Positions 61,201 to 64,000 of a DNA stretch of 64,000 bases are shown here, in pieces. Source of the DNA: Candidatus Defluviibacillus avedoerensis. Lineage in GTDB: Bacteria > Pseudomonadota > Gammaproteobacteria > Burkholderiales > Burkholderiaceae_C. Numbering within the stretch: position 1 is the first letter of the stretch; each line of letters begins with the position of its first letter. Position numbers and translations under genes: made by a program. The notes beneath the pieces were generated by a model. It saw nothing but the letters and a program-made list of their open reading frames with translations, did no database searches and was not told the DNA's origin. Location of the stretch: contig JADJBS010000006.1 of NCBI GenBank assembly GCA_016703665.1, forward strand, positions 310,001 through 374,000. Reading direction: 5' to 3'.

Positions 61201-62462
61201 TTGGGACGGCCCCCCGTCAAGGGGGCAGCCTCCCAACGGGCGTCCAGCATTTCAATCATGCCGCTGGGTGCATATGTACGCAGGGCGGCATGGATTCGGG
61301 GCTCCAGCGGTAACTGCGTCCCAATTTGGGCAAGTGCCTGCAGGTCGAGCCTGTCTGCATGCAATTCCGCTTTGGCATTTTGCCTGATTGTGGCGTCCAG
61401 CCAGCGCAGACGCATGCTGCCACCAGGCCAGTGGCGCCCGTCGCTCGTCAAGAACTGCAAGCCGTTGGCAGAGAATTCAAATCCACCATCCAGAGGTGTC
61501 AAGCCCATGCGCCCGGTGATGGAGTGAAGTGTCAGTGGCTCTAGACCTTGTCCCAGGCTAGCGCTGACTTCAGCGAGCGCCATATCCACCGTACCTGAAA
61601 CCAGTTCGCCCTTCTTGACATCCACCCAGGCCCTCAATGCACCCCGCCCCTGCGTCAGCTGTTGCCCAAAGTCCATGTACTTGCGCAACTGAGCCACATC
61701 CACGCCAGCAGCGCTGGCGTAAATCCGCCCGTCCCACGCTCGCCACTCGCTTTTCTGAAGGGACAGTAGCGGCTGACGAAACTGAGCCATCGCCGTGAAC
61801 TTCTCACCCCCCCAGTCTGCTGGCAAACGTGCATCCACCCTGAAGGCGTGTCGCCGGGCGGAATTTCGCATCAGCAAATCGAGCTCGGTCAGCACCAGCG
61901 GCGGCGCTCGTCTTTGTTCATCCGTCCACCGGATACTGCCGTTGCGGATGACCACCTCTTTCTGATCCAGCAACCATTCCATGGCTCGGTCATCCTGCGG
62001 GCCATCTCCTTCAGTACTGAGACCCGCCACCGTTATCCGGCCATCAGGTGCACGGCGAATGTCAAGTTGGGGCTTGTCAATGTAAAGCTGGTCAAAGCCC
62101 AGGCGCATCAGCGATTGGGGACTCAGCGACACCACGACCAATCCCAGGCTGAGCGCTGGGCGGTCCTTAGTGTCGTGAAAACCGATGTCATGCACAGCAA
62201 ATGAGGGCACCCATCCGACGGACTCTGCGGTAATGCGGCCGATCCGTACAGGTACCCCCAGCGCGCGAGTGGCCTGTTCCTCCACCATGGGGCGGAATTC
62301 CGAGATTCGCGGCACAATCCATCCATGAAGCAGGCCCCAGCTCGCCAGAAGCAGGATCCACACCATGAGCAAGGTGCCAAACGCCAAGCGAGCAAACCAT
62401 GCAATTGCCCGTAACCATCGGGGTGCGGCTGGAGTTGGAAGCGAAACGGGAACTGGATTCAT
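58227..62462 (-). CDS. yhdP: YhdP-family AsmA-like envelope protein
   Basis: 1411 residues. One N-terminal TM (about 25-48, FGTLLMVWILLLASWGLLHGW region), then a very long periplasmic beta-rich part of DUF3971/AsmA-like repeats, and a C-terminal AsmA2-type region ending with PVIGLTTFLTQMILRQPLISAATREFHIDGTW. YhdP belongs with TamB and YdbH to the bridge proteins that carry phospholipids to the outer membrane. ATG 62462 begins the pre-TM basic part. Divergent from glnE with 25 bases between starts, and first gene of the reverse-strand run. Confidence 0.92.
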   Translation of the reverse strand: MNPVPVSLPTPAAPRWLRAIAWFARLAFGTLLMVWILLLASWGLLHGWIVPRISEFRPMVEEQATRALGVPVRIGRITAESVGWVPSFAVHDIGFHDTKDRPALSLGLVVVSLSPQSLMRLGFDQLYIDKPQLDIRRAPDGRITVAGLSTEGDGPQDDRAMEWLLDQKEVVIRNGSIRWTDEQRRAPPLVLTELDLLMRNSARRHAFRVDARLPADWGGEKFTAMAQFRQPLLSLQKSEWRAWDGRIYASAAGVDVAQLRKYMDFGQQLTQGRGALRAWVDVKKGELVSGTVDMALAEVSASLGQGLEPLTLHSITGRMGLTPLDGGFEFSANGLQFLTSDGRHWPGGSMRLRWLDATIRQNAKAELHADRLDLQALAQIGTQLPLEPRIHAALRTYAPSGMIEMLDARWEAAPLTGGRPKFSVKGRAHNLHIDAGQLPTLPQTDTEVSHALGTPGVHGAEVDFDLNQSGGKGRISIQSGSLTFPGVFAEPVVPMDKLSADLQWTVTSASMSKAGAKPGAKVDEESADHIHVQLQRLSFSNQDAEGEAQGSWRTSDGSRNSSRFPGVLDLQGSLSRGEAVQTHRYLPLVIPVVARDYVRNAIQQGRVSGARFKLKGDLYDMPFSDPKKGEFRISASFKNGSFAYVPSQMTGTGAPQWPALTQLAGELVVDRTSLVVKGVTGKIDGLAGAQIIRGEGLIANLGANLAVQVSVDARGPVTDGLAFVTRSPINGWTGQALAKASATGNADYRVRLNLPIAEIEKSKVQGTVTLANSDVQISPEIPAFSRVRGQVLFSETGFNLQGIQSVFLGGDLRAEGGTVRSLGAAMGPQKAETSILIKGQGTVTAEGLRQATELGLVSRLAHSASGSAAYTASVGIRRGVTEISVISNLQGLALNLPPPLNKSAEVALPLRFENALLPNGAGVPATRLHDQLLVDLGRVGSVQFVRDLAGTEPRVLRGGIGVGLLDGENIPMMDDGVAANIRLQTVDLDAWDAAISRAAGAKINPTADSGSGATPAAMAYLPTVIALRAKELQFGGHSLHDVVSGGGREGINWRANLDSSELSGYVDYRQSQGGNPGRVYARLSRLNIPASAQNEVEALLDEQPATIPALDIVVENMELRGKRLGRVEIEAINRSQGVALGDSVNSGVREWRLNKFNVIVPEAKFSAVGNWTALGVSKTAGELPVERSGRSLPEQRRTALNYTLDIANAGELLTRLGMKDVVGQGHGKLAGQLAWIGSPLALDYPSLGGQFNVDLETGQFLKVPLGGGAKLLGVLSLQSLPRRLALDFRDVFSEGFSFDFLRGDVHIEQGIAVTNNLQMKGVSAAVLMEGKADIAKETQDLKVVVVPEINAGTASLVAGVINPVIGLTTFLTQMILRQPLISAATREFHIDGTWSDPKITPVERKAGEPSK

Positions 62463-62487
62463 GAACAGGTTCTGAGACTCAAGAATT

Positions 62488-64000
62488 ATGACTGGCAGCG
62501 ACACCCTTTCCCTCCCAAATATCTCCGTTTTGTCCGAGCACTCCCGCTTTGCTCAGCGATTGCGGCGTCGATACGGCAATTACCTGTCTTTATTGCCAGT
62601 CGCATTGAGCGGCCAACTGGATCACCGCGATCTGGGCCAAGCGTATGACGCACTGCGCGAACAGGGCATGGATGTGCGACGGGCACTCAGAGTTCTGCGC
62701 CAACTTGTGATGGAGCGTTTGATCCGACTGGATTGCGATGCTGGCGAACAAGCTGCATCACTGGGTTCGGTGACCTCCAGCGTGACACGCCTGGCAGAGT
62801 TTGCATTGAACGAGGCCTGCATTGAAGCCTTTGAACGACTCAAACAGCTTCATGGCGATCCCTTGGCTGCCAGCACCGGTCAACCGGCCCAGCTATGGGT
62901 TATCGGCATGGGCAAACTGGGCGCGCGCGAGCTGAACGTATCCAGTGACATTGATTTGATCTACGTGTATGACCACGACGGTGAAACAGCAGGTATCGAA
63001 CACGGCCGTGGCCGGATCAGCAACCAGGAATACTTTGCCAAGGCTGTTAAGCATATCTTCAGCCTGGTGGGCGACACCACCGAAGACGGGTTTGTGTTTC
63101 GCGTGGATCTGGCCTTGCGCCCGAACGGCAATTCAGGACCACCAGCGGTGTCACTGGGCGCGCTGGAAGAATACTTTCAGGTTCAGGGGCGCGAATGGGA
63201 GCGCTTTGCCTGGCTCAAGAGCCGTGTGGTAGCGCCACGTTCGGCTGTGCAAAGCCGCTCTGCTCAGACTTTGCGAGCGGTCGTACTTCCCTTTGTCTTT
63301 CGGCGTTACCTGGACTACGGTGTTTTTGAAGCACTTCGTGTACTGCATCAGCAAATCCGCGAACACGCTGCTCGGCGTAGCGCAGGACACCCCGAACGCG
63401 CCAACGACGTCAAGCTGTCCAGAGGCGGTATCCGCGAGATTGAATTCATTGTCCAGCTGCTTCAGGTGGTTCGCGGCGGCCAGTTTCCCGAACTGCGCAC
63501 CCGACCCACACTGGACGCTCTGCAGCGTCTTCGGCGTGCCGGTCTGATGACAGCAGATGCCGTCGAGGCACTGTCTGACGCCTATGTCTTCTTGCGCCGT
63601 GTAGAGCACCGCATCCAGTACCTGGACGACCAGCAAACCCACATCCTGCCCGTGCACAACGCTGATCTCGAATGGATTGCACACACCCTGGGACTGGCAG
63701 ACACCCGCGCCTTTTTGGGTGCGTTGGACATGCACCGGGAACGGGTCGCCATGGAATTCGAGCAATTGCTGGGCCCACCGAATGCCGCTGAATGCAAAAC
63801 ATGCGATAGCGATCCCAATGGTGGGCGTGCCAGTCCTTCATTGGATCTGGACGACATGTCGATCGATTGGCCGGCCCCGTTGCGCGAACGCGTGCTCACT
63901 TGGCGAGATAACCCACGTGTGCTGGCTTTGCGCGAAGATTCGCGCGCACGACTCTTTCGCTTGCTGCAACGCACTGCCAAGTGGCAACAAGACAGCGAGG
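62488..64000 (+). CDS. glnE: Glutamine synthetase adenylyltransferase / deadenylase, 3' end outside window
   Basis: Partial: 504 codons are present, the frame is open to the last base. Starts MTGSDTLSLPN, then the family region FAQRLRRRYGNYL. The N-terminal nucleotidyltransferase domain has MGKLGARELNVSSDIDLIY at about residues 140-158 with metal-binding D-I-D, then GFVFRVDLALRPNGNSGP, LEEYFQVQGREWERFAWLKSR, KLSRGGIREIEFIVQLLQ, and FLRRVEHRIQY. That is the GlnE deadenylylation half. It adjusts glutamine synthetase activity to nitrogen status. ATG 62488 is 25 bases from the divergent yhdP start, so promoters for both overlap coding ends. Confidence 0.95.
   Translation, partial: MTGSDTLSLPNISVLSEHSRFAQRLRRRYGNYLSLLPVALSGQLDHRDLGQAYDALREQGMDVRRALRVLRQLVMERLIRLDCDAGEQAASLGSVTSSVTRLAEFALNEACIEAFERLKQLHGDPLAASTGQPAQLWVIGMGKLGARELNVSSDIDLIYVYDHDGETAGIEHGRGRISNQEYFAKAVKHIFSLVGDTTEDGFVFRVDLALRPNGNSGPPAVSLGALEEYFQVQGREWERFAWLKSRVVAPRSAVQSRSAQTLRAVVLPFVFRRYLDYGVFEALRVLHQQIREHAARRSAGHPERANDVKLSRGGIREIEFIVQLLQVVRGGQFPELRTRPTLDALQRLRRAGLMTADAVEALSDAYVFLRRVEHRIQYLDDQQTHILPVHNADLEWIAHTLGLADTRAFLGALDMHRERVAMEFEQLLGPPNAAECKTCDSDPNGGRASPSLDLDDMSIDWPAPLRERVLTWRDNPRVLALREDSRARLFRLLQRTAKWQQDSE

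Noticed and set aside
1..64000. CRISPR arrays, rRNA, tRNA, integrases, transposases
   Set aside because: No regularly spaced repeats, no recognisable structural RNA and no recombinase motif found by reading both strands; small tRNAs could be missed without a covariance search.

Overview
The window reads as chromosome of a Comamonadaceae-type betaproteobacterium (Rhodoferax/Polaromonas/Acidovorax relatives). The pointers are the GC-rich coding style, the LysR + HMG-CoA-lyase-like + CaiB CoA-transferase + TctC gene sets, the fused indolepyruvate oxidoreductase next to an Lrp regulator, the glnE-yhdP-nitrilase neighbourhood, and two small repeats: a 17-nt dyad GCT-N11-AGC, and a GC-rich repeat that is read in frame inside a gene. 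The genus is inference. I found no rRNA, tRNA, CRISPR array, integrase or transposase.

Layout. 1-3.8 kb is accessory DNA: a TumE-type toxin with an HTH partner, a zinc-ribbon/TIR-like (deoxyribosyltransferase-fold) protein, a diverged extra copy of the glcB tail, a 5'-truncated AlbA/RecG-like ATPase, and a DprA-like gene flanked by two matching operator-like repeat units. 3.6-7.4 kb: malate synthase G behind a 2-haloacid dehalogenase, then a VapBC-type pair. 7.4-14.3 kb: LysR, HMG-CoA-lyase-like lyase, CoA-transferase, TctC binding protein, then a convergent permuted aconitase with a degenerate ABC ATPase; this may be a branched dicarboxylate route. 14.6-20.6 kb: APH-like kinase, GST, and a four-gene operon of di-haem peroxidase, sensor kinase, response regulator and CYTH protein. 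20.7-32.9 kb: nitronate monooxygenase, a second lyase/CoA-transferase pair, MFS exporter, fatty-acid-hydroxylase-type membrane enzyme, a second TctC protein, a hotdog-like protein, GST, PhoX with a likely Pho box, LysR. 32.9-41.9 kb: envelope glycosylation (GT9, GtrA, two GT39, GT2), interrupted by a ketoacyl synthase III and a sialidase-like/membrane pair. 41.9-50.4 kb: EF-hand/BON protein, ArfB, fused indolepyruvate oxidoreductase with divergent Lrp, P1 peptidase, Crp/Fnr regulator with a DUF2892 membrane protein, DUF1513 protein. 50.5-64 kb: MASE1-GGDEF-EAL protein, then a reverse-strand run yhdP, nitrilase, sensor kinase, response regulator, mltA, and divergent glnE running off the end.

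Six genes show reading-frame damage: an APH-like kinase with two compensating shifts, a CoA-transferase with a scrambled homopolymer block, ketoacyl synthase III, indolepyruvate oxidoreductase, P1 peptidase, and mltA with one in-frame amber codon. Several look like one- or two-base consensus errors, so the sequence is probably of draft quality. The mltA amber codon and the P1 peptidase lesion could be real. The most interesting parts are the accessory left end, the repeat units around the DprA-like gene, and the lyase/CoA-transferase/aconitase set.
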